Shown piece by piece: positions 1 through 9,601 of a stretch of DNA of 44,053 nucleotides. Numbering within the stretch: the first letter of the stretch is position 1; every line of letters starts with the position of its first letter. The notes beneath the pieces were generated by a model. That model did not search any database, was not told where the DNA came from, and worked only from the letters and a program-made list of their open reading frames with translations. The position numbers and the translations under genes are program-made. The DNA comes from Candidatus Magnetominusculus xianensis (GTDB lineage Bacteria; Nitrospirota; Thermodesulfovibrionia; Thermodesulfovibrionales; Magnetobacteriaceae): assembly GCA_001541255.1 (NCBI GenBank), contig LNQR01000083.1, positions 1-44,053 of the forward strand. The letters run 5' to 3'.

Positions 1-98
1 CGTAATAGTGGCTCTCCCGTAGATTAATAAATCATCTGGCAAACCTTAAGTCCCATGAATCGTAATTATTTTTGATACCCCGCACCTCCGTAGCAGAC

Positions 99-130
99 TC
101 ATGCCCCCCTCAAAGAATGGGGGGGCATGA
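99..130. repeat. GC-rich perfect inverted repeat (possible terminator)
   Basis: An 11-bp perfect stem (TCATGCCCCCC at 99-109 pairing with GGGGGGCATGA at 120-130) surrounds a 10-nt loop. It could end transcription arriving from the left of the window. No clean T-run follows in either direction, so it may equally be a remnant of a palindromic repeat. Only the stem is directly seen. Confidence 0.5.
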
Positions 131-293
131 CTGGTTTTATTATGACACAGTCTGGAAAGCGGGAATCCATAAGAGGAAATTTATGTTGTACTTTTCTAAT
201 GCGTTTGCCCTGGTCTCAGGGCGATGTAGGCGCACTCTGGATTTAAAAAAATGCGCTAGTCGAAAAAAAATGGGCTAAAAAATATATTTTAGC

Positions 294-323
294 TTGCAAG
301 GTTGATTTAATATGTAGTATAAT
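294..323 (+). promoter_or_regulatory. Promoter of ppdK
   Basis: The hexamers TTGCAA (294-299) and TATAAT (318-323) are separated by 18 bp, a good sigma70-type promoter. It leaves a leader of about 60 nt before ppdK, whose ATG is preceded by an AGGAGGAGAG ribosome binding site. Confidence 0.65.
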
Positions 324-391
324 CGGAGCTACTGTAGTCTTGTGGATTATAATTAGTCCAAAATTAACCAAAATTAATAGGAGGAGAGATT

Positions 392-3049
392 ATGTCAAAG
401 AAGAAGTATGTGTACTTTTTCGGAGTAGGTAAGACAGAAGGCGATGGCACCATGAAGGACCTGCTCGGCGGAAAGGGAGCCGGACTTGCGGAGATGACCA
501 AACTGGGCATTCCCGTCCCCCCCGGTTTTACAATCACCACCGAGACCTGTAATGACTATTTCAATAACAACAGCCAGTATCCTGAAGGTATGTGGGACGA
601 GGTACTGACAAACATGAAGATGGTAGAGGACCTGATGGGTCTGAAGTTTGGCGATGCCGAAAAACCTCTTCTGGTATCAGTTCGTTCAGGCGCTAAGTTC
701 TCGATGCCCGGCATGATGGACACGGTATTGAATTTGGGACTTACGGATTCCACAATCGAAGGTGTTATCAAAAGATCAAACAACGAAAAGTTTGCCTATG
801 ATGCGTACAGAAGGTTCATCACCATGTTTGCATCTATCGTTATGGGTGTAGACAGGATGGAATTTGAACACGTCCTCGACAAAAAGAAGGAAAAAACCAA
901 GGTAAAATATGACTCAGAGCTGTCAGCTGATGCCCTTAAGGAACTCGTTAAGGAGTTTAAGGCGCTCTATAAGAAGAAAGTAAACCAGGATTTCCCTCAG
1001 GACCCGATGGAACAGTTGAAGCTCGCAATCAACGCAGTATTCGGTTCATGGTTTGGTGAAAGGGCAAAGACATACAGGAAGTTAAACGGCATAGCGGATG
1101 ACCTCGGCACAGCGGTAAACGTCTGTACGATGGTATTTGGAAACATGGGTGACACATCGGGAACGGGCGTTGCGTTTACAAGAGACCCGTCCACTGGTGA
1201 ACACAAGTTTTACGGCGAGTGTTTGATTAACGCCCAGGGCGAGGATGTCGTTGCCGGTATTCGTACTCCTATGAAGGTAGAGGAACTCGAAAAGCCGATG
1301 CCTGATGCGTACAAACACCTGATGGAGATATATCAGAGCCTTGAAAAGCACTACAAAGATATGCTTGACCTCGAGTTCACTATCGAAGACGGCAAGCTCT
1401 ACATGCTGCAGGTCAGAGTAGGAAAGAGAACTGCCGCTGCTGCCCTTAAGATAGCTATGGACATGGTGGACGAGGGCATGATAGACAAGAAGACCGCAAT
1501 ATTAAGAGTAGAACCACAGCAGCTCGACCAGTTCCTGCACCCTATGATAGACCCGAAGGCAAAGCTGAAGAAGCTGGCCAAGGGACTTCCTGCATCGCCT
1601 GGCGCAGCAGTAGGTAAGGCCGTATTCACTGCGAAAGAGGCAGAAGAATGGGCAGAAAAGGGAGAGAAGGTACTACTGATAAGGCTTGAGACCTCCCCTG
1701 AGGACATCGGCGGAATGCACGCGGCAAAGGGAATCCTGACGGCAAGAGGTGGAATGACCTCGCACGCCGCTGTTGTTGCCAGAGGCATGGGCAAACCCTG
1801 CGTTGCCGGTTGTGGTGACCTCGTAATAGATGCAAAGAAAAAGACCTGCACAGTCAAAGAAGACGTAATAAAGGAAGGCGACTGGGTAACAATTAACGGT
1901 TCAACGGGTGAGATAATCCTCGGAGAGACAAAACTTATCGAACCTTCGATAACCGGAGACTTCGCCAAGTTCATGGACTGGGTAGATGAATTCAAAGATA
2001 TGGGCGTAAGGGCGAATGCAGACACGCCGCACGATGCAGAAGTAGCGCTGAAGTTCGGAGCCGAGGGAATCGGACTTTGCAGGACAGAGCACATGTTCTT
2101 CGAGGAAGACAGGATAAAGGCAGTTAGAGAGATGATCCTTGCCGATGACGAGGCCGGGAGAAGAAAGGCCCTCGCAAAGATACTCCCGATGCAGAAGAAG
2201 GATTTCAAGGGCATCTTCAAGGTAATGAAAGGCAAGCCAGTTACAATAAGATTGTTGGACCCGCCCCTTCACGAGTTTCTGCCGCACGCTGACAAAGAAC
2301 TCAACGCGCTGGCGAAGGAAATGGGCGTAGCGGCTTCAAAACTCAAAGAGAGAAACGAGCTGCTTCACGAGTTCAACCCGATGTTGGGACACAGGGGCTG
2401 TCGTCTTGGCGTAACCTATCCCGAAATATATGAGATTCAGGTACAGGCCATCATGGAAGCGGCATGTGAGCTTCAGAAAGAGGGCGTCTCTGTTATCCCT
2501 GAGATAATGATCCCTCTTGTTGCATTGACTGCTGAGTTCACCAAGATGAAAGACATGACCGTGAAGATATGCAACGATGTTATGGAAAAGGCAAAAGTAA
2601 AAGTAGAGTATATGGTCGGAACGATGATAGAGCTGCCGAGGGCTGCAATAGTAGCAGATAAGATTGTAGAGGCAGGGGCAGAGTTCTTCTCATTCGGCAC
2701 TAATGACCTGACCCAGACCACATTCGGCCTAAGCCGTGACGATGCCGGAAGGTTCTTACCATTCTATGTAGACCACAAGATACTGCCGGAAGACCCGTTT
2801 GTCAGCATTGACATTGACGGTGTTGGTGAGCTGATAAAGATGGGTATTTCAAAAGGCCGTTCAGCAAAGGATAAACTGAAAGTCGGCATCTGCGGTGAGC
2901 ACGGCGGTGAGGCGAAGTCAGTAGAGTTCTGCTACAACGCAGGCATGAACTATGTAAGCTGTTCCCCGTACAGAGTACCGCTTGCAAGACTTGCAGCAGC
3001 ACACTCGATGTTAAAGAAAAAGGGCAGCGCCGCTTCGACAACGAAGTAG
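392..3049 (+). CDS. ppdK: Pyruvate, phosphate dikinase
   Basis: This cytosolic enzyme interconverts pyruvate, ATP and phosphate with phosphoenolpyruvate, AMP and pyrophosphate, linking glycolysis and gluconeogenesis. The 885-residue length is normal for the bacterial enzyme. The N-terminal nucleotide-binding domain begins with the GGKGAG-type motif near residue 28. The swivelling domain carries the TSH motif with the catalytic His at residue 458. The C-terminal PEP/pyruvate barrel ends with GICGEHGGE, whose Cys834 is the expected proton donor. A strong AGGAGG-type site precedes the ATG. The gene is monocistronic, with its own promoter upstream and an intrinsic terminator downstream. PEP synthase is a less likely alternative because the domain signatures and length fit PPDK better. 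Confidence 0.97.
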   Translation: MSKKKYVYFFGVGKTEGDGTMKDLLGGKGAGLAEMTKLGIPVPPGFTITTETCNDYFNNNSQYPEGMWDEVLTNMKMVEDLMGLKFGDAEKPLLVSVRSGAKFSMPGMMDTVLNLGLTDSTIEGVIKRSNNEKFAYDAYRRFITMFASIVMGVDRMEFEHVLDKKKEKTKVKYDSELSADALKELVKEFKALYKKKVNQDFPQDPMEQLKLAINAVFGSWFGERAKTYRKLNGIADDLGTAVNVCTMVFGNMGDTSGTGVAFTRDPSTGEHKFYGECLINAQGEDVVAGIRTPMKVEELEKPMPDAYKHLMEIYQSLEKHYKDMLDLEFTIEDGKLYMLQVRVGKRTAAAALKIAMDMVDEGMIDKKTAILRVEPQQLDQFLHPMIDPKAKLKKLAKGLPASPGAAVGKAVFTAKEAEEWAEKGEKVLLIRLETSPEDIGGMHAAKGILTARGGMTSHAAVVARGMGKPCVAGCGDLVIDAKKKTCTVKEDVIKEGDWVTINGSTGEIILGETKLIEPSITGDFAKFMDWVDEFKDMGVRANADTPHDAEVALKFGAEGIGLCRTEHMFFEEDRIKAVREMILADDEAGRRKALAKILPMQKKDFKGIFKVMKGKPVTIRLLDPPLHEFLPHADKELNALAKEMGVAASKLKERNELLHEFNPMLGHRGCRLGVTYPEIYEIQVQAIMEAACELQKEGVSVIPEIMIPLVALTAEFTKMKDMTVKICNDVMEKAKVKVEYMVGTMIELPRAAIVADKIVEAGAEFFSFGTNDLTQTTFGLSRDDAGRFLPFYVDHKILPEDPFVSIDIDGVGELIKMGISKGRSAKDKLKVGICGEHGGEAKSVEFCYNAGMNYVSCSPYRVPLARLAAAHSMLKKKGSAASTTK

Positions 3050-3070
3050 CCCTTAAAACATATGCAATCA

Positions 3071-3098
3071 GGGGGAGAGAAATCTCCCCCCTTTTTTT
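3071..3098 (+). terminator. Rho-independent terminator of ppdK
   Basis: A perfect 8-bp stem (GGGGGAGA at 3071-3078 with TCTCCCCC at 3083-3090), a GAAA tetraloop and a run of seven T residues (3092-3098) follow the ppdK stop codon by about 20 nt. This is a textbook intrinsic terminator for the plus strand. Confidence 0.93.
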
Positions 3099-3157
3099 AT
3101 CTGTCATATGTCCTGCGGTGAGTCAGCCACACCCAACGAATCATCGGAGCAGTCACA

Positions 3158-6100
3158 CTACCGGTACTTTTTTATTATCGACTTATAAATTGATTTTGTC
3201 ATTTGTGAGGGTTCTTTGCCAAGTATTGACAACAATGTATCCCTGCACAAGTTGTATACAGCGGCAGCCTCAATATCCTGCCCCATGCTTTTTTTGCAGC
3301 GCATGATCTTTTGGTAGAACATCTCTTCTGCCGGGTATACCAGCAATGACTTCTTGTAACACTCTATGGCCTCTTCTAATTTATCTGATTTTTCAAGGAA
3401 ATCCCCTGCGTCTAAACAGCAGTTGATGAATTTATACTTTAACCTTCCCCTCAGGTGGGCAGCCAGTTCCTCATCCTGACTTTCTAAGTTGAAGTCTCCT
3501 TTGTAGATGGAAATCATACGTAAAAACGCAGGAATAATATCTTCCGCAGCAGTTACCCCGCCATTTTCTGCAATTTCATAGATTTCCCAGACAATGGCAT
3601 CTAAGGCCCATATATCTACCCAGCAAAGCCTTTGATCAAGATATAAATTCCCATTAGCTGCCTGAACATAGTCGTTGCTGCCCAACATTTTACGCAATCT
3701 GTGCAATGTAGTGTATAATGCGCTGTATGCCGCATCACCGTCTGACTCCGCCCATAGAAGGTCAGATAGTTCCAGTGAATTAACGCACTTTCCGCCAAGC
3801 GATATGATTGCCTTTAACAGCGTTAATGGCGTTCTGTGTGGTTTGCCTGTGAAATGTACAATATTCCCATCCCTTAATATCTTAAACTGCCCCAAGGTAT
3901 ATATCTTCAGCTCCCACGGGAAGGACACTATCCTGTGGTCATCTGTTGTGATGCTGTACAGGGTTATTAGTTCTCTTATGCGTTCAACATGTGCTTTGCC
4001 CTTAAGCAGCGTTTTACATACTGAGGCAACAGATTTATTTAATGGTAAAAATATCTTAATGCCTGAGCGTTCAGTTGACATGACTGACTTATTAAACATG
4101 TCAGTAAAGCGGGGTATATCATTGGTTTTCAGGTATATAAGTGACTTAACTGCCAGGATAAGATAGTCAAAGAGTTCACTCTTTGTAGTAACCGCAATCC
4201 TCTCAATATCACTAAGTACCTGCATGGACTCATCATATTTACCTGCTTCAGCCAGGACATATGCAAGAAAATATTTATTTACTCCCAGCATAAAAAGGCA
4301 TCCGGCATCCTGTACCAGACCTACGTTTCTCTTTGCATGTTCTATTGCGGAGGAAAGCGCTCCATTAGAAAGCTCCACTAATGATGTTAACTGATGATAT
4401 ATTGGTGAATTGCTTTGCTGGTTATCCCTGTAAGGTGAGATTTTTGTCAGACACACCTCTGCCGTAGTGTCATCCCCGGCAGCAAGTGAGATATAAACAG
4501 ATACACCCAGCAGCGCTGCCTCCATAAAGTGCATATCTGTCTGCTGCGCAATCATTAGCCCCTCATCGACACTGTTTAGTGCGTCTTTTGATGAGAGCTT
4601 ATGGTAAAAATATAATGCCTCTGCCAATAAATATGTTAATCTCAGCGCTGGGTATGTTTTGGTCTGCCTTGCAGGATATGACAATACATCCACAATAACC
4701 CCGGCTTTATATATCAACCCAGACCACAGGTAGTACATTATGACTGTATAGCCAGCGAATATACGGTTTTCAATATGTTTAGAGTGCAGCACAATTTTCT
4801 CAGCCTCTACTAACCAATAATCTATGCCTATGTTCTCCGGCTGACGAAACACCAGTGCCGCAAATATGCTTGCCACTGTATCTTCCCTGTCTTTGTCAGA
4901 CTCGATACACTTATACCCTTCAAGCAGTGTCCCCTCAAACTCCGCTATCCAGTAGTCAAGGGGATGAAAATCCTTCCCTTCAACTATAATGGTTTTAACT
5001 ATGGCACACAGGACAGAAAGCTGACCGTCATGTGCGCCTGATTTTTTAAATATGATGTAGGCGTGTTCAAGTATCTGACGGGAATCTTCAGGCATCAGGT
5101 ACATCTTATTTAAACCCTGCCAATACAGCAGCCAGGGATGCAATTGCATTACCTCATGGGGCAGACTGGTCAGCCAGTTGTCGACAAGGGTATGCCTCCC
5201 CTCGTCTATAAGATTTTGCCCATATGTAGTGATTAATCTCTCAAGCCTTTCCCATTTCCTTAATTCAACAGTAAGTGCAGCGGTCTCTTCAATATAGCCA
5301 TGTTCCTCTAAGACATTTAGCGCATGTAATGCCGCCTCGTCCCCGTCTGACTGACTTAACAGAAAATCTCTGAATATACTCTGGAAGGCATATGTGACAC
5401 GGTTGTCCGTACACTTCTCTGTAATAAAGTATCTGCTGTCTGTTAATATCTTATGTCCATTGGGTGCAATCTTTGCTGCCATCTCAAGTGTAAATTCAGG
5501 CAGCCATGCAGTTTTCAGCAGTAACTCCTTAATGTCATCAGGCAGGGGATTGTATATCTCTTCTGAGAAATACTTAATCAGCAATTCATCCAGGGCAGAT
5601 TCGTTGAACCCAGCAGCGGTTTTTGTCATATCAATCTGAGATAAGGCCAACACCAACCCTGTCACCCAGCCGTTGGTCTTAGTGTATAACCTGTCAATTA
5701 AGTCATCCTGAACTAAGAGTTCTGAAGTGTTTTTTATCAGCGCTGCCGTTTCCTCCAAATCGAATCTTATATCATCAAAACCAATGGCGCTTAATTTTCT
5801 CTTCGCTTGAAAATTAACAAACGCAGACGGTGGGTCATTCCTGCTTGTAAAGACTACATTTATCCCTTCTGGCAGTTGATACAGACCTTTGATAAAGACC
5901 GTGTGAAGGGCAGATTCTGGCGGAATCTTATGATAATCATCAATTACCAGCAAACACGGGAATTTAAGATGTTCAAATAACTGCTCAAAGTATAAAATAG
6001 AAAAAGTAATTATATCTTTGGAGCCATCTGCTGCAAAATCAGGCAGTATCCAGTATTTATCGGGATTATAAATTGTCAGAGCCTTTTGCATGTATGAGAA

Positions 6101-6394
6101 AAAGACTGCGGCATCAATATCCCTCTCATCACAGCTATACCATAGAGTGGGCAGGTTCATAGCACTGGCATAACTTGCAACTAATGTGGTCTTACCTGCC
6201 CCTGCCGGTGCCGACACCCATACAATGGGTTTAGACAAGGCGGCATTGATTTGCTGAAAACACCTCCTGCGCTCCAACACCATTTGGAGGTGAGGCGGCA
6301 TAATCTTTGTTGGTACAGTACCAGTAGTGCTGTTGTGTGACGAAATCACCTGTTCCGCTCCCCCGACATTTACATGGCTAATTATTATATACAT
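3158..6394 (-). CDS. MalT/BTAD-type STAND transcriptional regulator
   Basis: This is a large (1078 aa) cytoplasmic ATP-dependent regulator. Near the N-terminus is a Walker A (GAGKTT, about residues 65-70) followed by a Walker B-like LLVIDDY, typical of the MalT/STAND NTPase module. The middle is a long helical, TPR-like region. The C-terminal 250 residues begin with the LKIYTLGQFKI strand of a winged-helix domain and continue into a bacterial transcriptional activator domain (BTAD) with repeated helices. So the order is sensor ATPase, TPR solenoid, wHTH, BTAD, as in AfsR/SARP-like or MalT-like activators, but with no LuxR HTH. The ligand is unknown. It diverges from the zinc-ribbon gene at 6565, a possible target. 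The ATG at 6394 lacks a clear ribosome site, so the true start may lie slightly downstream. Confidence 0.85.
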   Translation of the reverse strand: MYIIISHVNVGGAEQVISSHNSTTGTVPTKIMPPHLQMVLERRRCFQQINAALSKPIVWVSAPAGAGKTTLVASYASAMNLPTLWYSCDERDIDAAVFFSYMQKALTIYNPDKYWILPDFAADGSKDIITFSILYFEQLFEHLKFPCLLVIDDYHKIPPESALHTVFIKGLYQLPEGINVVFTSRNDPPSAFVNFQAKRKLSAIGFDDIRFDLEETAALIKNTSELLVQDDLIDRLYTKTNGWVTGLVLALSQIDMTKTAAGFNESALDELLIKYFSEEIYNPLPDDIKELLLKTAWLPEFTLEMAAKIAPNGHKILTDSRYFITEKCTDNRVTYAFQSIFRDFLLSQSDGDEAALHALNVLEEHGYIEETAALTVELRKWERLERLITTYGQNLIDEGRHTLVDNWLTSLPHEVMQLHPWLLYWQGLNKMYLMPEDSRQILEHAYIIFKKSGAHDGQLSVLCAIVKTIIVEGKDFHPLDYWIAEFEGTLLEGYKCIESDKDREDTVASIFAALVFRQPENIGIDYWLVEAEKIVLHSKHIENRIFAGYTVIMYYLWSGLIYKAGVIVDVLSYPARQTKTYPALRLTYLLAEALYFYHKLSSKDALNSVDEGLMIAQQTDMHFMEAALLGVSVYISLAAGDDTTAEVCLTKISPYRDNQQSNSPIYHQLTSLVELSNGALSSAIEHAKRNVGLVQDAGCLFMLGVNKYFLAYVLAEAGKYDESMQVLSDIERIAVTTKSELFDYLILAVKSLIYLKTNDIPRFTDMFNKSVMSTERSGIKIFLPLNKSVASVCKTLLKGKAHVERIRELITLYSITTDDHRIVSFPWELKIYTLGQFKILRDGNIVHFTGKPHRTPLTLLKAIISLGGKCVNSLELSDLLWAESDGDAAYSALYTTLHRLRKMLGSNDYVQAANGNLYLDQRLCWVDIWALDAIVWEIYEIAENGGVTAAEDIIPAFLRMISIYKGDFNLESQDEELAAHLRGRLKYKFINCCLDAGDFLEKSDKLEEAIECYKKSLLVYPAEEMFYQKIMRCKKSMGQDIEAAAVYNLCRDTLLSILGKEPSQMTKSIYKSIIKKYR

Positions 6395-6430
6395 TATCTA
6401 ATATAAAATTCTACTGGATTCTTAATTGTA

Positions 6431-6485
6431 ATTTCCAAATGTGTTTGCCCTGCTGATGGCCCTATTGACTTAGAGTTGACTTAGA
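6431..6485. repeat. Intergenic motif copy plus tandem TTGACTTAGA repeats
   Basis: Positions 6432-6452 carry a copy of the dispersed motif ending GTTTGCCCTG that is also seen at 192-212. Just downstream, TTGACTTAGA occurs twice (6465-6474 and 6476-6485). These sit between the BTAD regulator and the zinc-ribbon gene and could be regulator half-sites or duplicated -35 elements. The first copy is followed by a weak GATATT hexamer 18 bp later. Confidence 0.4.
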
Positions 6486-6564
6486 AAAGATATTCGGGGT
6501 ATCTTAAGTATGTGTCAGTTGGGAATATCAGAATATATCTATAGTATGAACAGTTGGAGGTAAT

Positions 6565-6906
6565 ATGGATTTAGATATTGATAAATACTGCCTGAGATAC
6601 GGTCTGGACGACAACTATCATACACTATGTTCCAACTGCCTGAGTGATAATGTCATATCCTTCGACACTAATGAACACAACTGCAGCCGCTGCGGGCAAT
6701 CCCTCGATATACGCCGTTACCCAATCTCCGTCATTGCCATCAGAGGCAATCAGGTAACCTCGGCTGTTATAAGAGACCATGCCGGTCTACGCGTCGTGTG
6801 CGGCAACTGCGGGCTGATTATCTATGTCAGGGGTGAAGGCGAGGAGTTCATAAACTGTATCGACTGCGGTATACAGATAGACTACAGCAGCTATCCTGAC
6901 GGCTAA
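6565..6906 (+). CDS. Tandem zinc-ribbon protein of unknown function
   Basis: This small cytoplasmic protein (113 aa) has four CxxC knuckles: CSNC near residue 22 with CSRC near 40, and CGNC near 74 with CIDC near 97. They form two consecutive zinc ribbons with no other recognisable domain. There is no signal peptide or membrane segment. GGAGG precedes the ATG at a good distance. It is divergent from the BTAD regulator and convergent with uvrA. I do not recognise a named family. Nucleic-acid or protein binding is plausible for tandem ribbons, but that is inference. Confidence 0.75.
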   Translation: MDLDIDKYCLRYGLDDNYHTLCSNCLSDNVISFDTNEHNCSRCGQSLDIRRYPISVIAIRGNQVTSAVIRDHAGLRVVCGNCGLIIYVRGEGEEFINCIDCGIQIDYSSYPDG

Positions 6907-6947
6907 TCATCTGGGACATGAGAGGAAATAGTCGGCCTAAGCCGGTA

Positions 6948-9470
6948 TCAGCTTAACCTCTTTTTAAGATATTCTCCGGTAAATGAACGCGGGTTTTGCA
7001 TAACCTCATGAGGCGTTCCCTCGGCTACTATATATCCGCCGTGGTCGCCGCCCTCTGGTCCGAGGTCAATAATATAGTCAGAGAGCTTAATCATGTCGAG
7101 GTTATGTTCTATTACAATTACCGTATTGCCAAGCGACACAAGGCGGTGGATTATTCGCAGCAGCCTTTGGACATCGACAAAGTGAAGCCCTGTGGTGGGT
7201 TCGTCAAGTATATAGAGCGTCTTACCTGTGGCGCGTTTTGTCAGTTCACGTGAGAGTCTGAGGCGCTGTGCCTCACCGCCTGAGAGCGTGGTTGCCGGTT
7301 GCCCAAGTTGTATGTAACCGAGGCCTACCTCCTCAAGCAGCATCAGTTTTTCCTTTAAGGGTACAATCGGTGCGAAGAACACGGCTGCCTCGCTTACTGT
7401 CATAGAAAGTACATCGGATATTGTTTTTCCCTTGTAACGAACACGCAGTGTCTCGCGGTTAAACCTTTTACCGCCGCATGTGTCGCATTGGACATGGGCG
7501 TCAGGCAGGAAGTGCATCTCGTATTTTCTTATCCCTGCCCCTTTACATACCTCGCATCTGCCGCCTTTTACGTTAAAGCTGAACCGGGAGGTTGTGTATC
7601 CCTTCGACTTCGATTCAACGAGATTTGAAAACAGCTCCCTGATGTATACGAACATGCCGGTATAAGTCACAGGGTTGGAGCGCTGGGTCTTGCCAATAGG
7701 CGATTGGTCAACGCTTATCACCCTGTTAATCTGCTCCGTGCCGGTTATCCCCGTGTGCCTCCCTTCCTGAAGTCTGGAGTGAATGCCGGGCTGCATAATA
7801 GAATTGCAGAGGGCAGGGTAGAGCGTGTCCAGAATCAGCGTACTCTTTCCTGAGCCAGAGACGCCGGTCACGCAGACGAAAACCCCAAGCGGGATTTTAA
7901 CGTCGATCGCTTTCAGGTTGTTTTCACATGCCCCTGTGATTGTTATGGTGCCGGTGGGGGGGCGCTTTGCGCCGGGAATATCACTGGGTATATCAATGAT
8001 TGCTGTGCGGCTGAGATATGTACCGGTCAGTGAATTTTCGTTTTTCATTATCTCATCCGGGCAGCCTATGGCCGTAACATAACCCCCTCTGAGCCCTGCG
8101 CCCGGTCCCATGTCAATCACCACGTCGGAGGCTAAAATTGTCTCTTCGTCGTGTTCGACGACAATCACTGTATTGTCTCTGTCTCGTATGTCCTTCAGGC
8201 CGTCGATTAGTTTAGCGCAGTCGCGCGGATGAAGCCCTATGCTCGGTTCATCGAGGACATATAAGACGCCGGACAGTGAGGAGCCAAGCTGTGTGGCAAG
8301 GCGTATGCGCTGTGCCTCACCGCCTGAGAGCGACAGGACAAGCCGGTTCAGCGTCAAATAGTTCAGGCCGACCTTTTCCATAAACATGAGGCGGTTGGAG
8401 ATTTCTCTGAGTATTCGTTCAGCGATAAAACTGTCTCTGTCGTTGAGCGTTAGTGACATGAGGAAATCTCCAGCGGCCTTTATGGACAGTTGAGTGAGCT
8501 GTCCGATATTAAGTCCTCCGATTTTTATACTCAGCGCCTCTTTCTTTAATCTCAGGCCGCCACAGAGCATACACGGTTTGAGCGAGAGCAGCGGTGTGTC
8601 GTCGTATTCGTTCAGGGGTTCGTGTCCAATACCTCTGCACTCGGGGCAGGCGCCAAGGTTACTGTTAAATGAAAAAAACATCGGCGTAAGTTCCGGTATA
8701 TTTATGCCGCAGTCAGGACATGCCATTGTCTTGGACAGGACAATATCCCTATTGTCTTCAATCAGGTTTAGCACTACAACAGAGCTGAACCTCATGGCGG
8801 TGTTTACCGCTTCTCTGAGTTTTCTCTCTATGCCTGACTTGATTATCAGGCGGTCAATGACGACCTCTATCGTATGACGCTTGTTTTTGTTCAGGTTGAT
8901 GTCTTCGGTCAAATCATGCATTTCGCCATCAATGCGGGCGCGGACAAAACCCTCGCGGCGCATGGCAAGCAGTTCTTTTGTATAAAGCCCTTTGCGCTCT
9001 TTGACTATTGGCGAGAGGATTTGAATCCTTGTCCCTTGTGGCAGTGTCTTGACAGTTTCCATGAGGGCCTCGGTGTCCTGCGATATGATGGGTTTGCCGC
9101 AGATATAGCAGAATGGTTTTCCTATTCGAGTATAAAGCACCCTTAAGTAATCGTATATCTCAGTAAGGGTTCCGATTGTGGAGCGCGGGCTTTTGGAGAT
9201 AGTCTTCTGTTCAATAGCTATTGATGGCGATAGACCTTCGATTGAGTCCACATCAGGTTTTTGCATTTCACCGAGGAACTGCCGTGCATAAACAGAAAGG
9301 CTCTCGACATAGCGCCTCTGGCCCTCTGCAAATATTGTATCAATGGCAAGTGTGGATTTACCAGAGCCGGAGGGCCCCGTGATAACGATAAACTTATTTC
9401 TCGGAATATCGAGGTTTATGTTTTTGAGGTTATGTTCCCTAGCCCCTTTTATAACGATATTATCTTGCAT
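6948..9470 (-). CDS. uvrA: UvrA excinuclease ATPase lacking the insertion domain
   Basis: This is the damage-recognition ATPase of UvrABC nucleotide excision repair. It carries two ABC modules with Walker A motifs GPSGSGKST (residues 32-40) and GVSGSGKST, two LSGGEAQR signatures and two DEP Walker B motifs. The region homologous to the UvrB-binding domain is present (SPIVKERKG onward, about 131-230). Zinc-ligand cysteines C251, C254, C275 and C278 are intact, as is the second zinc module (CEVC...CDTC). At 840 aa it is about 100 residues shorter than typical UvrA (about 940-950). The gap falls between C278 and C300, where canonical proteins carry the insertion domain. It keeps the UvrB-interaction region, unlike UvrA2. 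No ribosome site is obvious at the ATG. It is divergent from chrB. Confidence 0.93.
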   Translation of the reverse strand: MQDNIVIKGAREHNLKNINLDIPRNKFIVITGPSGSGKSTLAIDTIFAEGQRRYVESLSVYARQFLGEMQKPDVDSIEGLSPSIAIEQKTISKSPRSTIGTLTEIYDYLRVLYTRIGKPFCYICGKPIISQDTEALMETVKTLPQGTRIQILSPIVKERKGLYTKELLAMRREGFVRARIDGEMHDLTEDINLNKNKRHTIEVVIDRLIIKSGIERKLREAVNTAMRFSSVVVLNLIEDNRDIVLSKTMACPDCGINIPELTPMFFSFNSNLGACPECRGIGHEPLNEYDDTPLLSLKPCMLCGGLRLKKEALSIKIGGLNIGQLTQLSIKAAGDFLMSLTLNDRDSFIAERILREISNRLMFMEKVGLNYLTLNRLVLSLSGGEAQRIRLATQLGSSLSGVLYVLDEPSIGLHPRDCAKLIDGLKDIRDRDNTVIVVEHDEETILASDVVIDMGPGAGLRGGYVTAIGCPDEIMKNENSLTGTYLSRTAIIDIPSDIPGAKRPPTGTITITGACENNLKAIDVKIPLGVFVCVTGVSGSGKSTLILDTLYPALCNSIMQPGIHSRLQEGRHTGITGTEQINRVISVDQSPIGKTQRSNPVTYTGMFVYIRELFSNLVESKSKGYTTSRFSFNVKGGRCEVCKGAGIRKYEMHFLPDAHVQCDTCGGKRFNRETLRVRYKGKTISDVLSMTVSEAAVFFAPIVPLKEKLMLLEEVGLGYIQLGQPATTLSGGEAQRLRLSRELTKRATGKTLYILDEPTTGLHFVDVQRLLRIIHRLVSLGNTVIVIEHNLDMIKLSDYIIDLGPEGGDHGGYIVAEGTPHEVMQNPRSFTGEYLKKRLS

Positions 9471-9557
9471 AACAATGTAATCTCATAATAATTTCAACTG
9501 AGCCAATCACTAATATAACTTATTCAGGGGAAACCGTGCAAAGAAATTTTCCACTGC

Positions 9558-9587
9558 TTGACAACGATGTAACATGTGTTGTATGAT
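9558..9587 (+). promoter_or_regulatory. Promoter of chrB (predicted leaderless)
   Basis: TTGACA (9558-9563) and TATGAT (9582-9587) are separated by 18 bp. The expected transcription start, about seven bases after the -10, falls on the ATG at 9594, so the mRNA would have no leader. No Shine-Dalgarno sequence lies near either candidate ATG, which agrees with this. Confidence 0.7.
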
Positions 9588-9601
9588 AGTGACATGTTAC
9601 A
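9568..9601. promoter_or_regulatory. Operator: perfect 10-bp inverted repeat over the chrB -10
   Basis: TGTAACATGT (9568-9577) and its exact reverse complement ACATGTTACA (9592-9601) flank the -10 hexamer with a 14-bp gap. The left arm lies in the promoter spacer and the right arm covers the predicted start site and start codon. A protein bound here would block RNA polymerase. ChrB family members have been reported to act as chromate-responsive regulators, so autoregulation is a reasonable inference. Confidence 0.7.

Larger units (their letters stand above)
1..391. other. Gene-free upstream region of ppdK
   Basis: I see no credible gene here. A 68-codon reading frame starts at 72, but it runs through the hairpin and repeat fragments described separately and resembles no known protein. 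The stretch holds a GC-rich inverted repeat (99-130), fragments of two dispersed intergenic motifs (152-170 and 192-212) and the ppdK promoter (294-323). The first 60 bases show nothing I can name. Confidence 0.6.

Noticed and set aside
72..278. 68-codon ORF upstream of ppdK
   Set aside because: It runs through an inverted repeat and two dispersed repeat fragments, has no ribosome binding site and encodes no recognisable protein.
1399..2235. 278-codon antisense ORF inside ppdK
   Set aside because: It is a shadow of the highly biased ppdK reading frame. The ppdK protein is conserved across the whole stretch and the antisense product looks like low-complexity Ser/Pro translation.
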